Part shown: in pieces, positions 24,794 through 33,700 of the stretch | Layout: every line of letters begins with the position of its first letter | Position numbering within the stretch: position 1 is the stretch's first letter | Assembly: GCF_000269865.1 (NCBI RefSeq) | Contig: NZ_AKKV01000040.1 | Location: 1-41,931 of the forward strand | From: Fictibacillus macauensis ZFHKF-1 | Lineage (GTDB): Bacteria; Bacillota; Bacilli; Bacillales; Fictibacillaceae | Reading direction: 5' to 3' | DNA length: 41,931 bases | Position numbers and translations under genes: made by a program | Notes under the pieces: model-generated | Seen by the model: only the letters and a program-made list of their open reading frames with translations | Told to the model about the DNA's origin: nothing | Database searches by the model: none

Positions 24794-25273
24794 ATGAAAG
24801 TAACGTTTCGCCTCTCAGAACGACACGATGCCGCCGCTCTAATCGCGCTCAATCGCCTCGTATGGAACAACGACAATGCACCGATTCTAAACAACTATGA
24901 ATCTACAGAGAACTATTTGGAAAAATCGCCACCTGGTAGCGAACTGCTCGCCCTGTGCGATGATGTGATCGCCGGTTATTTTAGCTATCGCTCCCCTATA
25001 CCGCTACCCGCAAATGCGCATGTAGCAGAGCTCGCCATTGCCGTTCATCCGGACTATCACGGTGCAGGCATTGCGCAAGCACTCATGATGGAAGGGGAAG
25101 TGTGGATGCGCAGGCTCGGTAAAAAGAAGCTCTCGCTACGCGTAATGGCAACGAATGCACGAGCGCTCTCCTTTTATAAGAAATATGGTTTTCTCACCCA
25201 AGGCGTGCTTCCGCAAGAATTTTACATCAACGGTCACTATGTGGATGATGTCATGATGTATAAAATGCTATAA
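24794..25273 (+). CDS. GNAT-family N-acetyltransferase
   Basis: A 159-residue acetyltransferase. The acetyl-CoA motif is in AVHPDYHGAGIAQALM (about residues 89-104, with the Q/RxxGxG/A pattern as YHGAGIA). RVMATNARALSFYKKYGF (about 117-134) is the usual C-terminal half. AAGGAG lies upstream and the gene follows the PLP enzyme by 21 bases, so it is the last member of that operon. The acceptor may be an amine related to the product of the neighbouring enzyme; this is inference. Confidence 0.9.
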   Translation: MKVTFRLSERHDAAALIALNRLVWNNDNAPILNNYESTENYLEKSPPGSELLALCDDVIAGYFSYRSPIPLPANAHVAELAIAVHPDYHGAGIAQALMMEGEVWMRRLGKKKLSLRVMATNARALSFYKKYGFLTQGVLPQEFYINGHYVDDVMMYKML

Positions 25274-25347
25274 GCTCTTGTGTTTACGTAGCGTTATCGC
25301 TACTATGAATATATGTACATTTTTGAAAAAGATTGGAGGGATTGGGA

Positions 25348-25680
25348 TTGTTTAATGCCTTTTTGCATACCCATGAAGGTTCATGGGTTGTACTCGCACT
25401 ATTGTTTGTCATCTCTTATTTCACACGCCAAAACGTTACGCTCATGCTACAACGCTTGTTTTATCTCGTTATGATCGTAACAGGTGGTTACTTATTGTAT
25501 CAGCTTCAATTTCCAGGCATCTATATTTTAAAAGCAGTGCTAGCAATCGTACTTATTGGAATTATGGAAATGATGATTGCACGTAAACGTAAAGGCCAAG
25601 GTATGCCGGCGATGTTTTTACTCGTTATTATTTTAATTGTTGTCATCGTACTGATCGGTTATGGAAAAATTCATTTTTAA
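25348..25680 (+). CDS. YisL-like (DUF1516) small membrane protein
   Basis: About 110 residues with four membrane helices. A histidine-rich N-terminal segment (FLHTHEGSW) precedes the first helix as in YisL proteins, and the layout of ILKAVLAIVLIGIMEMMIARK matches the conserved third helix with its charged end. The best start is the TTG at 25348 with GGAGGG about 8 bases upstream. In B. subtilis yisL lies near the gerP spore-germination operon, and here GerP-like genes lie just to the right. Function unknown. Confidence 0.75.
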   Translation: MFNAFLHTHEGSWVVLALLFVISYFTRQNVTLMLQRLFYLVMIVTGGYLLYQLQFPGIYILKAVLAIVLIGIMEMMIARKRKGQGMPAMFLLVIILIVVIVLIGYGKIHF

Positions 25681-25685
25681 AGTGA

Positions 25686-25712
25686 GGGAGCCCAAGAAAC
25701 ATGGGGCTCTTT
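25686..25712 (+). terminator. Terminator of the yisL-like gene
   Basis: GAGCCC and GGGCTC arms around AAGAAACATG, followed by TTTCTTTC. Confidence 0.65.
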
Positions 25713-25917
25713 CTTTCGTTGATGGCAGCGACAGCGGCTTCTTTATACACGACCATTGAATCAAAACATAACGTGGTCAATGAGTCTCGAGGCTGTATAC
25801 AAAAAATAATACGAATCAGTACGACATCTCCTCGCCTTTCCCTGCTCTCAAAGATTGTATCTCTAACGTATTTAACACCAGCCCGAGAAATTCACAGTCC
25901 TATTTAATAGACTTAGA

Positions 25918-25947
25918 AAAACAGCCGTTGAATAAAACGGCTGTTTC
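25918..25947 (-). terminator. Terminator of the GerP-like pair
   Basis: AACAGCCGTT and AACGGCTGTT arms with a GAATAA-type loop, followed on the minus strand by TTTTTC. It lies just past the end of the 77-residue GerP-like gene. Confidence 0.85.
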
Positions 25948-25955
25948 GTTATCCC

Positions 25956-26189
25956 TTATAGCACACTATTTTTGACGGATGGTGAATCGATGACGTCTTG
26001 ATCTCCTAACCAAACAATTGGCAAGTTCACAACGGCTAAATCACCGTTTTCTTCCCCAAAACCTTGGTTGATCTTATTGGAACTAAATAAATCAAGCTGT
26101 TGAATCGGTCCAAAGCTCAGCGTGGCAGATCGGTCCATAATGTTCACTTTAAAGCCAAGCATGTTAATAACCATTGGTGCAAATAACAT
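25956..26189 (-). CDS. GerPA/GerPF-like spore protein, paralogue 1
   Basis: A 77-residue protein. It starts with a hydrophobic strand and turn, MVINMLGFKVNIMDRSATLSFG, as in the small GerPA/GerPF proteins and their relatives YdgA/YdgB of B. subtilis. It continues with NKINQGFGEENGD and ends with the acidic DQDVIDSP motif, shared with the two paralogues nearby (DRDAVDSP and DNDIIDMP). AGGAGTGAGG precedes the ATG. It follows paralogue 2 by 15 bases and they share a terminator. GerP proteins lie in the spore coat and help germinants pass; this gene is probably expressed in the mother cell late in sporulation, although no sigma-K box could be identified with confidence. Confidence 0.7.
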   Translation of the reverse strand: MLFAPMVINMLGFKVNIMDRSATLSFGPIQQLDLFSSNKINQGFGEENGDLAVVNLPIVWLGDQDVIDSPSVKNSVL

Positions 26190-26204
26190 AGCCTCACTCC
26201 TCTT

Positions 26205-26465
26205 TTAGACGCCGTCAATAAGCGATGGTAACCTTCCATAGGAAGACTGTGTTAATGGTGAGTCAACGGCATCACGATCGTCAACTACATATTCATTTCC
26301 AAAGAAGCGCGAATCATCTCCTGAGTGCTGCCCGAAGCCTTGATTTTTTTTATCAGAATTGTGCCATTCGGACAAATAATTTTCCCCAATATTAACCGCT
26401 GACGCATTTTCAAAGGAATTAATTTTAAAAAGAAAAATATTTATAACAATAGAAGGTGAATTCAC
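26205..26465 (-). CDS. GerPA/GerPF-like spore protein, paralogue 2
   Basis: An 86-residue relative of paralogue 1, beginning IVINIFLFKINSFENASAVNIG and containing KKNQGFGQHSGDDSR and DDRDAVDSP. The start is GTG at 26465 with GGGAGGGAG upstream. First gene of a two-gene unit divergent from the Hsp20 gene, the two starts being about 80 bases apart, so both directions likely share a sporulation promoter region. Confidence 0.7.
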   Translation of the reverse strand: MNSPSIVINIFLFKINSFENASAVNIGENYLSEWHNSDKKNQGFGQHSGDDSRFFGNEYVVDDRDAVDSPLTQSSYGRLPSLIDGV

Positions 26466-26546
26466 TTGTTCTCCCTCCCTTTCTTTTAAAACTATATGAT
26501 TCTTTTCACTAATTATGTGTTTAGGCTGACTCTTGGAGGTGCTGTG

Positions 26547-27053
26547 ATGGATGCGGATAAATTAAAACAATGGCTTGAGCTTGCACAAAAAGTTCAAGGA
26601 AACGACTTTTGGAACAGTATATTTGATGGAGCAACGAACGGAGCAACAGGGAACTCGTTTCCTGGACAAATGAATCAAACACGTGAATCATCCAATCAAT
26701 TTCGGCAATCATCAGCAGGTGTGGCATCACAACAAGAGCAAGCCTTTCCAAAAGTGGACATTCACAATAATAACCGTGAATGGATCATTCTCTTTGATTT
26801 ACCCGGGGTCCGTAAAGAAGATGTATCCTTATTAATCGTGTCTAATCAGTTAACCATTCGAGGGCGTTTAGATTCACCATATCAAGAAACAACTCCTGTA
26901 CATAAAGAACGACAAACAGGACCATTCGAACGAACGATCCCTCTGCCTGAAATTATTCAAGAAGCAAGAACATCGGCGCGCTTTTACAACGGTTTACTCG
27001 AAGTTCGCATCCTTCGCACGGCTACTAACGAAAAGGCAGTACGCATTGATTAA
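26547..27053 (+). CDS. Hsp20/alpha-crystallin family protein, CotP-like
   Basis: About 168 residues from the ATG at 26547, which has TTGGAGGTG in front. The N-terminal 70 residues are Gln/Asn/Ser-rich and look disordered. The alpha-crystallin domain starts at about residue 74 with PKVDIHNNNREWIILFDLPG and includes VRKEDVSLLIVSNQLTI and FERTIPLPE. The classical C-terminal IxI motif is replaced by VRILRTA. In B. subtilis the Hsp20-like spore-coat protein CotP is encoded next to the GerPF-like ydgA and ydgB; the same grouping here suggests a coat role rather than general heat-shock work. Confidence 0.82.
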   Translation: MDADKLKQWLELAQKVQGNDFWNSIFDGATNGATGNSFPGQMNQTRESSNQFRQSSAGVASQQEQAFPKVDIHNNNREWIILFDLPGVRKEDVSLLIVSNQLTIRGRLDSPYQETTPVHKERQTGPFERTIPLPEIIQEARTSARFYNGLLEVRILRTATNEKAVRID

Positions 27054-27283
27054 TAATACGTATTGCGCTCTCGTGGCATATCAATGATGTCATTGTCATT
27101 CATTGTAAAACGCTCCGCCGTATGATGAGCACCATCACCATCGATCATCCCAAATGCTTGGTTTTTACGAGTGACATTAAAAACCCGACTGCGCATTGTC
27201 TGGCCGTACGATAATGTACAGCTTCGTCCGATGGAATTAATATCAAGAAATCCGAGATTCAGTGCTGATTGCTTAAACGTCAT
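27050..27283 (-). CDS. GerPA/GerPF-like spore protein, paralogue 3
   Basis: A 77-residue protein from the ATG at 27283, supported by GGGGAGAATG upstream. Layout matches the other two: LNLGFLDINSIGRSCTLSYG, then RKNQAFGMIDGDGAH and NDNDIIDMPRERN. Its stop codon overlaps the end of the convergent Hsp20 gene by four bases. It is divergent from the GerPC-like gene at 27375. Confidence 0.7.
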   Translation of the reverse strand: MTFKQSALNLGFLDINSIGRSCTLSYGQTMRSRVFNVTRKNQAFGMIDGDGAHHTAERFTMNDNDIIDMPRERNTYY

Positions 27284-27374
27284 GTCATTCTCCCCTTTTC
27301 GTTTACGAGGCATTGTTTTCTCACTCTGTTCATAGACTGTACAAGCTAGAAAAATAGGAAAGCGAGGTGCGGTT

Positions 27375-27776
27375 ATGCCCTTGTTTAAATCCATACTCAA
27401 TGCCGTCCTCCATCATGATAAAAAAATGAACGCTATTCATACGAAACTTACAGAATTACAACTAGAGCTCTCCTCCCTACAAAATGAACAAAAAGAAGCC
27501 TCTGTCATCATTGAAAAAGTTCACATCGATCAGCTTCATATCGATAAGTACGAACTGAGCAATAATTTCGCCAATCTAGGCATTAAAGATTTAACCGGCA
27601 AGCTGAATATTGGAGCGAATTATGGTTCTTCGTTAACAGCTGCAGAAGTGGAGGCCGCAGCTGCGCGGAATGGGGCCGAAAAACAGCAACACATTCAGCA
27701 GAAACAAGAAAAAGCCCAACAGAAATTATCTGATGGACCTACTTATGCAATTCGTGGGCGTACGCCCACTGACTAA
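27375..27776 (+). CDS. GerPC-like spore protein (short form)
   Basis: A 133-residue protein: a predicted coiled coil at about residues 15-45 (MNAIHTKLTELQLELSSLQN) is followed by IIEKVHIDQLHIDKYELSNN and LGIKDLTGKLNIGANYG, which recalls the KVEYxxDQLxVxxLEGTLNIG region of GerPC. The C-terminal 45 residues are Ala/Gln/Lys-rich. It is shorter than the ~200-residue GerPC of B. subtilis. GAGGTG precedes the ATG. It lies in the GerP-like/CotP-like cluster and converges with a lipoprotein gene, overlapping it by four bases. Confidence 0.6.
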   Translation: MPLFKSILNAVLHHDKKMNAIHTKLTELQLELSSLQNEQKEASVIIEKVHIDQLHIDKYELSNNFANLGIKDLTGKLNIGANYGSSLTAAEVEAAAARNGAEKQQHIQQKQEKAQQKLSDGPTYAIRGRTPTD

Positions 27777-28324
27777 TCAATTGAGTTTGCTGTTTTTACA
27801 AGCTCGCTTTTTAATTGTTTTTCATTATAATTTGTTGCAAACATATGGCGCAGATCGTATTCTTCCTCATCAATTTTCCAAAAGAGCTCTGCATACGTTC
27901 CATAGTAGGCATAATAAGCAGTCGCACCATTAGCAAGCTCTAGCGTTTCGTTATATTTTTTTTCTGAAATCATATCTGAAACAAGATTTTTATGATTAAA
28001 GGCTTGATACGTAATATAACCTTTCTCATCTTGAGCGGTTTTTCGTTCATAATCAGCACTTACTTGCACTTTTTTCTTTTGTCCCCAATCGGTTATTACC
28101 ACATTAGGCGTCTTAAAAGCATAAGGAATTGCTTCAGGAAAATGCGGTTTAAAGGGTAAAACGTCTTGCGCTTCATCCATAGAAATAGGCTTGTACGAAC
28201 GAGGATACTGCCCTTTTTTATATGAAACATCCAATTTCATATCGCCATCCGCAACTTCTGTGCCGCGGCACGCGGTTAATAGTAGTAACAATCCAGCAGC
28301 AACAAAAACTCCCGCTCTCTTCAA
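27773..28324 (-). CDS. Putative lipoprotein
   Basis: About 183 residues. TTG at 28324 is the likely start, since GGAGG lies 8 bases before it; a GTG three codons earlier would overlap the ribosome site. MKRAGVFVAAGLLLLLTAC is a lipoprotein signal peptide with lipobox LTAC. The mature part is about 160 residues with FKPHFPEAIPYAFK and a repeated beta pattern similar to DUF4367-type lipoproteins that accompany sigma/anti-sigma or sporulation genes. Function unknown. Confidence 0.75.
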   Translation of the reverse strand: MKRAGVFVAAGLLLLLTACRGTEVADGDMKLDVSYKKGQYPRSYKPISMDEAQDVLPFKPHFPEAIPYAFKTPNVVITDWGQKKKVQVSADYERKTAQDEKGYITYQAFNHKNLVSDMISEKKYNETLELANGATAYYAYYGTYAELFWKIDEEEYDLRHMFATNYNEKQLKSELVKTANSID

Positions 28325-28458
28325 AACATCCACCTCCGCGATTGAATCGACTTCATCATATCATCCTTTTAAACCTATGTAGGATAGAAATCGTTCGTAA
28401 AGTTTCGCAGAAAACTGTCAGATGCTCACGAAGAAGCGGGAGAATTGTGCAATGGTCT

Positions 28459-28659
28459 CTAACGCTCTGTTTTCGAGGATTCTTTTTTAAAAAAATAAGA
28501 GAATAATAGCAGGAAAATACCAAGTAAAACGAGCGAAGTAGACAGCGAAGTGAACGACTCAGAGGAATTTTCTTTTTGTTGATTCACTAAACACCCGATC
28601 AAAAAAACAAGAATACCTGAGTAATAGAATACCTTTCCCTTTCGCGTTTGATCCTTCAA
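28459..28659 (-). CDS. Small membrane protein, two helices
   Basis: About 66 residues, probably starting at the TTG at 28659 with AAAGGG in front; an ATG at 28683 is possible. Helices lie at about 12-26 (YYSGILVFLIGCLV) and 40-58 (STSLVLLGIFLLLFSYFF), with a basic tail (KKESSKTER) that would stay inside. No family recognised; it could be spurious, but its composition is that of a membrane protein. Confidence 0.5.
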   Translation of the reverse strand: MKDQTRKGKVFYYSGILVFLIGCLVNQQKENSSESFTSLSTSLVLLGIFLLLFSYFFKKESSKTER

Positions 28660-28766
28660 ACAAGCACACCCTTTCTCTCCCATTGTAGACGAAGAGAAGG
28701 TGGAAGAAAAGGGGATAAAACATAAAATGGAAGATGAGTGATGTTCTCATCTTCCGTTCGTCTGAC

Positions 28767-29333
28767 TTACTTCTTCAATCCACGTACTTCTTTTAAAATA
28801 TACAGTCCATTTTGGTGTTTCACAAAGGATAATTGATAGGCTTTGCCGTCTTTTAGTTGTTTGTCCCAATCGCCCATGTAAGCTTGGAATACGATCGGTT
28901 CTTTTGTGTCAACGCTTATGGCTTCAAAAGAATGATTATCTGCCCAGCCGACGAATTTCATGTTTAATGTATGTAGCGTTGGTTTCGTTTGATCGGCATA
29001 AACCGCCGTCCGGGTTGCGCGGTCTACTTCCCCTGTTTCATTTAAATAAAATTTCTTTTGAAAGTTCATGACGCTCTTTTCTGTCTTTTTATCGAATGTG
29101 CCACTCACGGCGACAGAATACCCGCGTTCGTGAAGACGTTTTTGTAAGAACGTTACCTCTGTTCCTTTTTGTCCATATTTCAATGTTTTATAGGTATGTT
29201 TCTTTTCTTTTATTATTGATTTTACGTGGTGAGTAGTGTGTTTGCTTGCAGCAGCTACTGTCCCAACATTCATCATGGATCCAGCAAGGCCTGCAGATAA
29301 GAGTAGTAATGCAGCTTTATTTAGTGTTTTCAT
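28767..29333 (-). CDS. Secreted peptidoglycan-binding-domain protein
   Basis: A 188-residue exported protein. The signal peptide (MKTLNKAALLLLSAGLAGSM onward) probably ends after VAAA near residue 29. Residues about 48-112 form a PG_binding_1 domain: LKYGQKGTEVTFLQKRLHERG, then YSVAVSGTFDKKTEKSVMNFQ. The C-terminal 75 residues (KFVGWADNHSFEAISVD onward) form a small beta-rich domain I cannot name. It should attach to the cell wall. No catalytic wall-lytic domain is present. Confidence 0.82.
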   Translation of the reverse strand: MKTLNKAALLLLSAGLAGSMMNVGTVAAASKHTTHHVKSIIKEKKHTYKTLKYGQKGTEVTFLQKRLHERGYSVAVSGTFDKKTEKSVMNFQKKFYLNETGEVDRATRTAVYADQTKPTLHTLNMKFVGWADNHSFEAISVDTKEPIVFQAYMGDWDKQLKDGKAYQLSFVKHQNGLYILKEVRGLKK

Positions 29334-29563
29334 TGTATAAGACCCCTCGCCATATTTTAGTAGTTATTATTACATTAATGTTACAAACTTGTTACTTGAA
29401 TATTACTACTATGACACGAATATTACAATACCTATTTCATAAAATGGCTCGAAGGACCTACAAAGTATTAAACAGATATTAACATGCTATAACTAGCTAC
29501 TAACTTGGAAACATCTATACCAAGACATTTCCCTTAAAAAAGGAATTTCTAACCATAAAAAAG
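29334..29563. other. AT-rich gap, no gene
   Basis: Promoter side of the peptidoglycan-binding protein gene. Nothing else is supported. Confidence 0.4.
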
Positions 29564-29597
29564 AAGCCGTAGCATCCATCATCGGATGCTACGGCTT
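29564..29597 (-). terminator. Terminator of the gatCAB operon
   Basis: Fourteen-base perfect arms AAGCCGTAGCATCC/GGATGCTACGGCTT around a six-base loop, followed on the minus strand by CTTTTTT. Confidence 0.92.
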
Positions 29598-29603
29598 AAA
29601 GCT

Positions 29604-31037
29604 TTATCGTTTTTGCAATTCCTCACCTAATAGCTTATTTACAAGCTGTGGATTTGCTTTTCCTTTTGATTCTTTCATGACTTGGCCGACAAGGAAGCCA
29701 ACTGCTTTTCCTTTTCCGCTCTTAAAGTCTTCAACAGATTGAGGGTTGCGATCAATGACGGCTGTAACAAAGGAACGAATGGCACCTTCGTCAGAAATTT
29801 GGACAAGTCCTTTTTCTTGGACAATCGTTTCTGGATCGCCGCCTTTTTCAATCAGTTCTTTGAATACTTGCTTGGCAATCTTTGAAGAAATGGTGCCATC
29901 TTCAATGAGTTTAATCATGTTAGCAAGGCTCGCTGGTGTTAATGGTGTTTCATCCAGTTCTTTGTTGTTGCTGTTAAGAAAGGCACTTACTTCTCCCATG
30001 ACCCAGTTTGAAAGTAGCTTCGGATCCGCTTCTTCTCGTACACCGGCTTCAAAGAAATCAGCCATTTTAATAGAGGCCGTTAAGACACCTGCATCATACG
30101 CTGGCAAGCCAAATTCTGATACGTAGCGTGCTTTACGTGCATCTGGAAGCTCCGGAATGTCTTGACGGATGCGCTCCATCCACTCTTCTGACACGTGCAG
30201 TTCAACAAGATCTGGCTCTGGGAAGTAGCGATAATCATCTGAACCTTCTTTTACGCGCATTAAAATGGTTTGTTTTGTCGCTTCATCAAAACGACGCGTT
30301 TCTTGAAGAATTTCGCCACCGGCAGTCAGTACTTCCGCTTGACGTTGCTCTTCAAATTCCAATCCTTTTTGAACGAAGGCGAAGGAGTTTAAGTTCTTAA
30401 GCTCTGTTTTCGTTCCGAACGCTTCTTGTCCGACAGGACGCAAGGAAATGTTCGCATCACAGCGCAATGAACCTTCTTCCATTTTACAGTCGGAGACACC
30501 CGTATATTGAATAATGGCTTTTAATTTTTCTAAATAAGCGTAGGCTTCTTCTGGTGTTCTGAGATCAGGCTCAGATACGATTTCCATTAAAGGTGTTCCT
30601 TGGCGATTCAAATCAACAAGTGATGTACCGTCATTCGCATGCGTTGTTTTCCCTGCATCCTCTTCAAGGTGCAAACGGGTAATACCGATTTTCTTCTTTT
30701 CACCGTTGACTTCAATTTCAATCCAGCCATGTTCCCCAATCGGACGATCCAATTGCGAAATTTGGTACGCTTTCGGATTATCTGGATAGAAATAGTTTTT
30801 ACGATCAAAGTGTTGTACAGGATTAATTTCACAGTTCAATGCCATCGCCGTTCGAATGGAGTATTCAACAGCCTGCTTATTTAAAACAGGTAATACGCCT
30901 GGATGACCTAAACAAATCGGACACGTATGGCTATTGCTTGGTGCTCCAAAGTCAGTCGAGCAACCACAGAAAATTTTTGAATTCGTTTTTAATTCCACAT
31001 GGACCTCAAGTCCTATAACCGTTTCAAATTTACTCAT
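29604..31037 (-). CDS. gatB: Asp/Glu-tRNA amidotransferase subunit B
   Basis: GatB of the GatCAB amidotransferase, which converts Glu-tRNA(Gln) to Gln-tRNA(Gln) and, where needed, Asp-tRNA(Asn) to Asn-tRNA(Asn). GatB is the kinase half: it activates the misacylated residue with ATP and holds the tRNA. The 477 residues begin [22 protein letters not shown] with the zinc-site cysteines, continue with [14 protein letters not shown]-like [17 protein letters not shown], and end in the helical YqeY-like tail domain that grips the tRNA. Usual length for the family. It follows gatA by 11 bases and closes the operon. Confidence 0.97.
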   Translation of the reverse strand: MSKFETVIGLEVHVELKTNSKIFCGCSTDFGAPSNSHTCPICLGHPGVLPVLNKQAVEYSIRTAMALNCEINPVQHFDRKNYFYPDNPKAYQISQLDRPIGEHGWIEIEVNGEKKKIGITRLHLEEDAGKTTHANDGTSLVDLNRQGTPLMEIVSEPDLRTPEEAYAYLEKLKAIIQYTGVSDCKMEEGSLRCDANISLRPVGQEAFGTKTELKNLNSFAFVQKGLEFEEQRQAEVLTAGGEILQETRRFDEATKQTILMRVKEGSDDYRYFPEPDLVELHVSEEWMERIRQDIPELPDARKARYVSEFGLPAYDAGVLTASIKMADFFEAGVREEADPKLLSNWVMGEVSAFLNSNNKELDETPLTPASLANMIKLIEDGTISSKIAKQVFKELIEKGGDPETIVQEKGLVQISDEGAIRSFVTAVIDRNPQSVEDFKSGKGKAVGFLVGQVMKESKGKANPQLVNKLLGEELQKR

Positions 31038-31048
31038 GTCTCCACCTC

Positions 31049-32497
31049 CTACAATTGCGGTTTCTCTTTATGATGATCCGTTGCTTGTTCAAATGCAGAA
31101 GCAACGCGATAAATGGTGCGCTCGTCAAAATGCTTACCGATGATTTGCAAGCCGACTGGCAATCCATTAGATAGACCACAAGGAATAGAGATGGCCGGAA
31201 CACCTGCAAGGTTTACAGGAATCGTTAAAATATCATTCGCGTACATCGTAAGCGGATCGTTTGTTTTTTCGCCCACTTTAAAGGCTGTCGTTGGCGCTGT
31301 TGGTCCAACAATAACGTCATAGTTCGCAAATACGTTATCAAAGTCTTGCTTAATAAGTGTACGAACTTTTTGTGCTTTTTTATAATATGCATCATAATAG
31401 CCTGAACTTAGCGCAAACGTTCCTAGCATAATACGGCGTTTTACTTCATCACCAAAGCCTTCGCTTCGTGTGTTTTTATAGAGTTCAAGTAAGTTTTCAC
31501 TTTCCGCTGAACGCACACCGTACCGAACCCCATCAAAACGAGACAGGTTCGCCGATGCTTCAGAGGATGAAAGGAGGTAGTACGTTGCCAGTGCGTATTT
31601 AGAGTGAGGAAGCGATACCTCTTCCCATACCGCACCTTCTGCTTCCAAAACTTTTAGCGCATCTAGCACTTTTTGCTTCACTTCAGGATCGACACCTTCA
31701 GCTACGTACTCTTTTGGAACCGCAATGCGCAATCCTTTAATGTCCCCTGTGAGCGCCGAACGATAATCTGGCACGTCTACATTGGCAGACGTAGAATCCA
31801 TCGCATCATGACCCGCAATGGCTTGCAATAAGAAGGCATTATCTTCAACCGTACGTGTAATTGGACCAATTTGGTCAAGTGAAGACGCAAAAGCAATCAA
31901 TCCATAGCGTGATACGAGGCCGTACGTTGGCTTTAAGCCGACAACACCGCAATACGAGGCAGGCTGACGAATCGAACCACCTGTATCAGATCCTAAAGAA
32001 AACAGCACTTCCCCTGCTGCTACAGAAGCGGCTGAGCCACCTGAAGACCCACCTGGTACATGTTGTAGATTCCACGGATTACGTGCTCCGTAAAAGCCTG
32101 AATTTTCATTGGAAGAACCCATCGCGAATTCATCCATATTTAATTTTCCGATCGTAATGGTTCCTTCATTTTGCAGAGATTGAACAACCGTTGCATCATA
32201 GATGGGATCAAAATTAGCAAGCAACTTACTTCCACTTGTCGTACGTAATCCTTTAGTTGAAATGTTATCTTTCAATCCGATTGGTAAGCCAGCTAACGTC
32301 TGGTTAAACACACCTGCTTCATCCAATACTTTCGCTTGCTTACGTGCTTCTTCTTCGTTTAAGGTTAAAAACGCCTTTACTTGGTCTTCTACTTGACCAA
32401 TTCTCGTATAAGACGCGTCCACTAAGTCCGTTGCTGTAATTTCTTTACTCTGTAATAGCTCATGCAATTCTGAGATTTTCTTCTCTAATAACGACAT
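31049..32497 (-). CDS. gatA: Asp/Glu-tRNA amidotransferase subunit A
   Basis: The glutaminase subunit, which releases ammonia from glutamine and channels it to GatB. The amidase-signature triad is Lys76 (GLKDNIS), Ser151 (GGSSGGSAA) and Ser175 ([10 protein letters not shown]). A 482-residue protein, full length. It lies between gatC (11 bases before it) and gatB (11 bases after it), the standard order in Bacilli. Confidence 0.97.
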   Translation of the reverse strand: MSLLEKKISELHELLQSKEITATDLVDASYTRIGQVEDQVKAFLTLNEEEARKQAKVLDEAGVFNQTLAGLPIGLKDNISTKGLRTTSGSKLLANFDPIYDATVVQSLQNEGTITIGKLNMDEFAMGSSNENSGFYGARNPWNLQHVPGGSSGGSAASVAAGEVLFSLGSDTGGSIRQPASYCGVVGLKPTYGLVSRYGLIAFASSLDQIGPITRTVEDNAFLLQAIAGHDAMDSTSANVDVPDYRSALTGDIKGLRIAVPKEYVAEGVDPEVKQKVLDALKVLEAEGAVWEEVSLPHSKYALATYYLLSSSEASANLSRFDGVRYGVRSAESENLLELYKNTRSEGFGDEVKRRIMLGTFALSSGYYDAYYKKAQKVRTLIKQDFDNVFANYDVIVGPTAPTTAFKVGEKTNDPLTMYANDILTIPVNLAGVPAISIPCGLSNGLPVGLQIIGKHFDERTIYRVASAFEQATDHHKEKPQL

Positions 32498-32508
32498 ACT
32501 TCCTCCTA

Positions 32509-32796
32509 TTAAAACGTCTTTGGTACTTTAAAATGTCCGTCTCGCTCTTGTGGAGCATTCTTCAATGCAGCTTCTCTACCTACTGACTCTTTGGCAACAT
32601 CTTCTCGCAATACATTTTTCAATGCTAATACGTGTGTTGTTGGTTCTACATTTTCTGTATCTAGTTCATTTAATTGCTCAGCAAATTCAATAATTGCTCC
32701 AAGCTGTTCTGTGAACTGATTCACTTCCTCTTCGCTAACAGAAAGACGTGCTAAATTAGCAACATGCTTTACTTCTTCTTTCGAAATTCGCGACAC
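32509..32796 (-). CDS. gatC: Asp/Glu-tRNA amidotransferase subunit C
   Basis: A 95-residue stabilising subunit that wraps around the GatA-GatB interface. Family features: [21 protein letters not shown] at the N-terminus, [14 protein letters not shown] in the middle and the C-terminal [10 protein letters not shown]. First gene of the gatCAB operon; GGAGG precedes the start. Confidence 0.96.
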   Translation of the reverse strand: MSRISKEEVKHVANLARLSVSEEEVNQFTEQLGAIIEFAEQLNELDTENVEPTTHVLALKNVLREDVAKESVGREAALKNAPQERDGHFKVPKTF

Positions 32797-32851
32797 TCTT
32801 GGCCACCTCCAATAAAACTTACGTTTACATAATAAGTAGATGATAACAAAA

Positions 32852-32878
32852 ACCGTCCTGTATAAGCAACAAGACGGT
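32852..32878 (-). terminator. Terminator of the DUF3905 gene
   Basis: Arms ACCGTCTTG and CAGGACGGT on the minus strand, one G-U pair, followed by TTTTTGTT. It separates this gene from gatC. Confidence 0.7.
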
Positions 32879-32915
32879 AAGGATTGGACATATTTAGTAT
32901 GAAAAAGGGTGCGAA

Positions 32916-33269
32916 TTAGTCGCTCCCATACCCTGTATCATGATCCGGATGCTCGGTCGGACCTTCCGGAGGTGTTTGTTGCTGAAGTAATTCACGATTT
33001 TCTTCCGTATTCCAGCCAATATCATTCGTCGGATGAACCCACTGATCACCAGCCATCGTCGCCGGATCCGTTTCCTCACTCCAATTCTCTAATGGAGACT
33101 CCTCTGATGCATATAAACTATCGCCAATCGTTACACCATACTCATTGACGAAAGGAGCTTGCATTTTCTGAGTCGTATCCTTGAAAGATGGCGCATTGAT
33201 TTGATGCGGCATCGTTTTCATTTCATTTAAAATAGGCTCATTTTGTTCATCTCGTTCTTTTTTCTTCAC
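32916..33269 (-). CDS. DUF3905-like small acidic protein
   Basis: A 117-residue soluble, acidic protein. The conserved block [20 protein letters not shown] and [14 protein letters not shown] matches what I recall of the DUF3905 family in Bacillaceae. No signal peptide or membrane segment. The N-terminus is rich in Lys and Glu, the C-terminus in Pro and Asp. AGGAGG lies upstream of the start. It is transcribed alone, between the repeat array and gatC. Function unknown. Confidence 0.7.
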   Translation of the reverse strand: MKKKERDEQNEPILNEMKTMPHQINAPSFKDTTQKMQAPFVNEYGVTIGDSLYASEESPLENWSEETDPATMAGDQWVHPTNDIGWNTEENRELLQQQTPPEGPTEHPDHDTGYGSD

Positions 33270-33469
33270 GGGGAAACCTCCTCATCTCGTACTCTTTCTT
33301 TAGCGTTGCCCATAGAGGAAGTTTCCATGCTTTTAATTCGTGAACGGGCACTAAGGTAATGGTAACCGCTGAGTCTGCAACCTTTTTTGTCTCAACCTGA
33401 CTTGAAAGGTAATTGAGTGAGGGGATGAATTTGATGATGCTAATTATGTAGGTTTTGATTTTTTTAGAT
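33270..33469. other. Gap between DUF3905 gene and repeat array
   Basis: About 200 bases with no gene; open frames reading across it arise from the low-complexity repeat next to it. It holds the promoter side of the DUF3905 gene. Confidence 0.4.
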
Positions 33470-33700
33470 GATAGCGCTATTTTGCGCGTAGTTTGATTTC
33501 TTTTTTGAGTGGAATTTGCACTCTTTGCGCGTGAATCACATCCCACTACGCGGTAACCGATCTCTGAAACAGAGCTTGATTTTTCTAATTTTAGCTTTTT
33601 TTCATTTAATTTGATCTCTTTTGCGCTTGATTTTGCCTCTTTTGTCCGTGATTTGCTCTTTCTGCCCTTGTTTTTGCTTGTTTTACTCGTGATTTGCACT
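33470..33700. repeat. Degenerate part of the GC-rich repeat array
   Basis: Irregular relatives of the repeat core recur here, for example TTTTGCGCGTAG near 33480, CACTCTTTGCGCGTGAAT near 33518, TCTTTTGCGCTTGATTTTG near 33617, and TTTACTCGTGATTTGCACTC just before the ordered array. Spacing is irregular. No gene is supported between 33270 and 34030. Confidence 0.55.

Noticed and set aside
26461-26546. Sigma-K or sigma-G promoters between the GerP-like and Hsp20 genes
   Set aside because: Short CATA-like strings occur on both strands but none pairs with a proper -35 element at the right distance.
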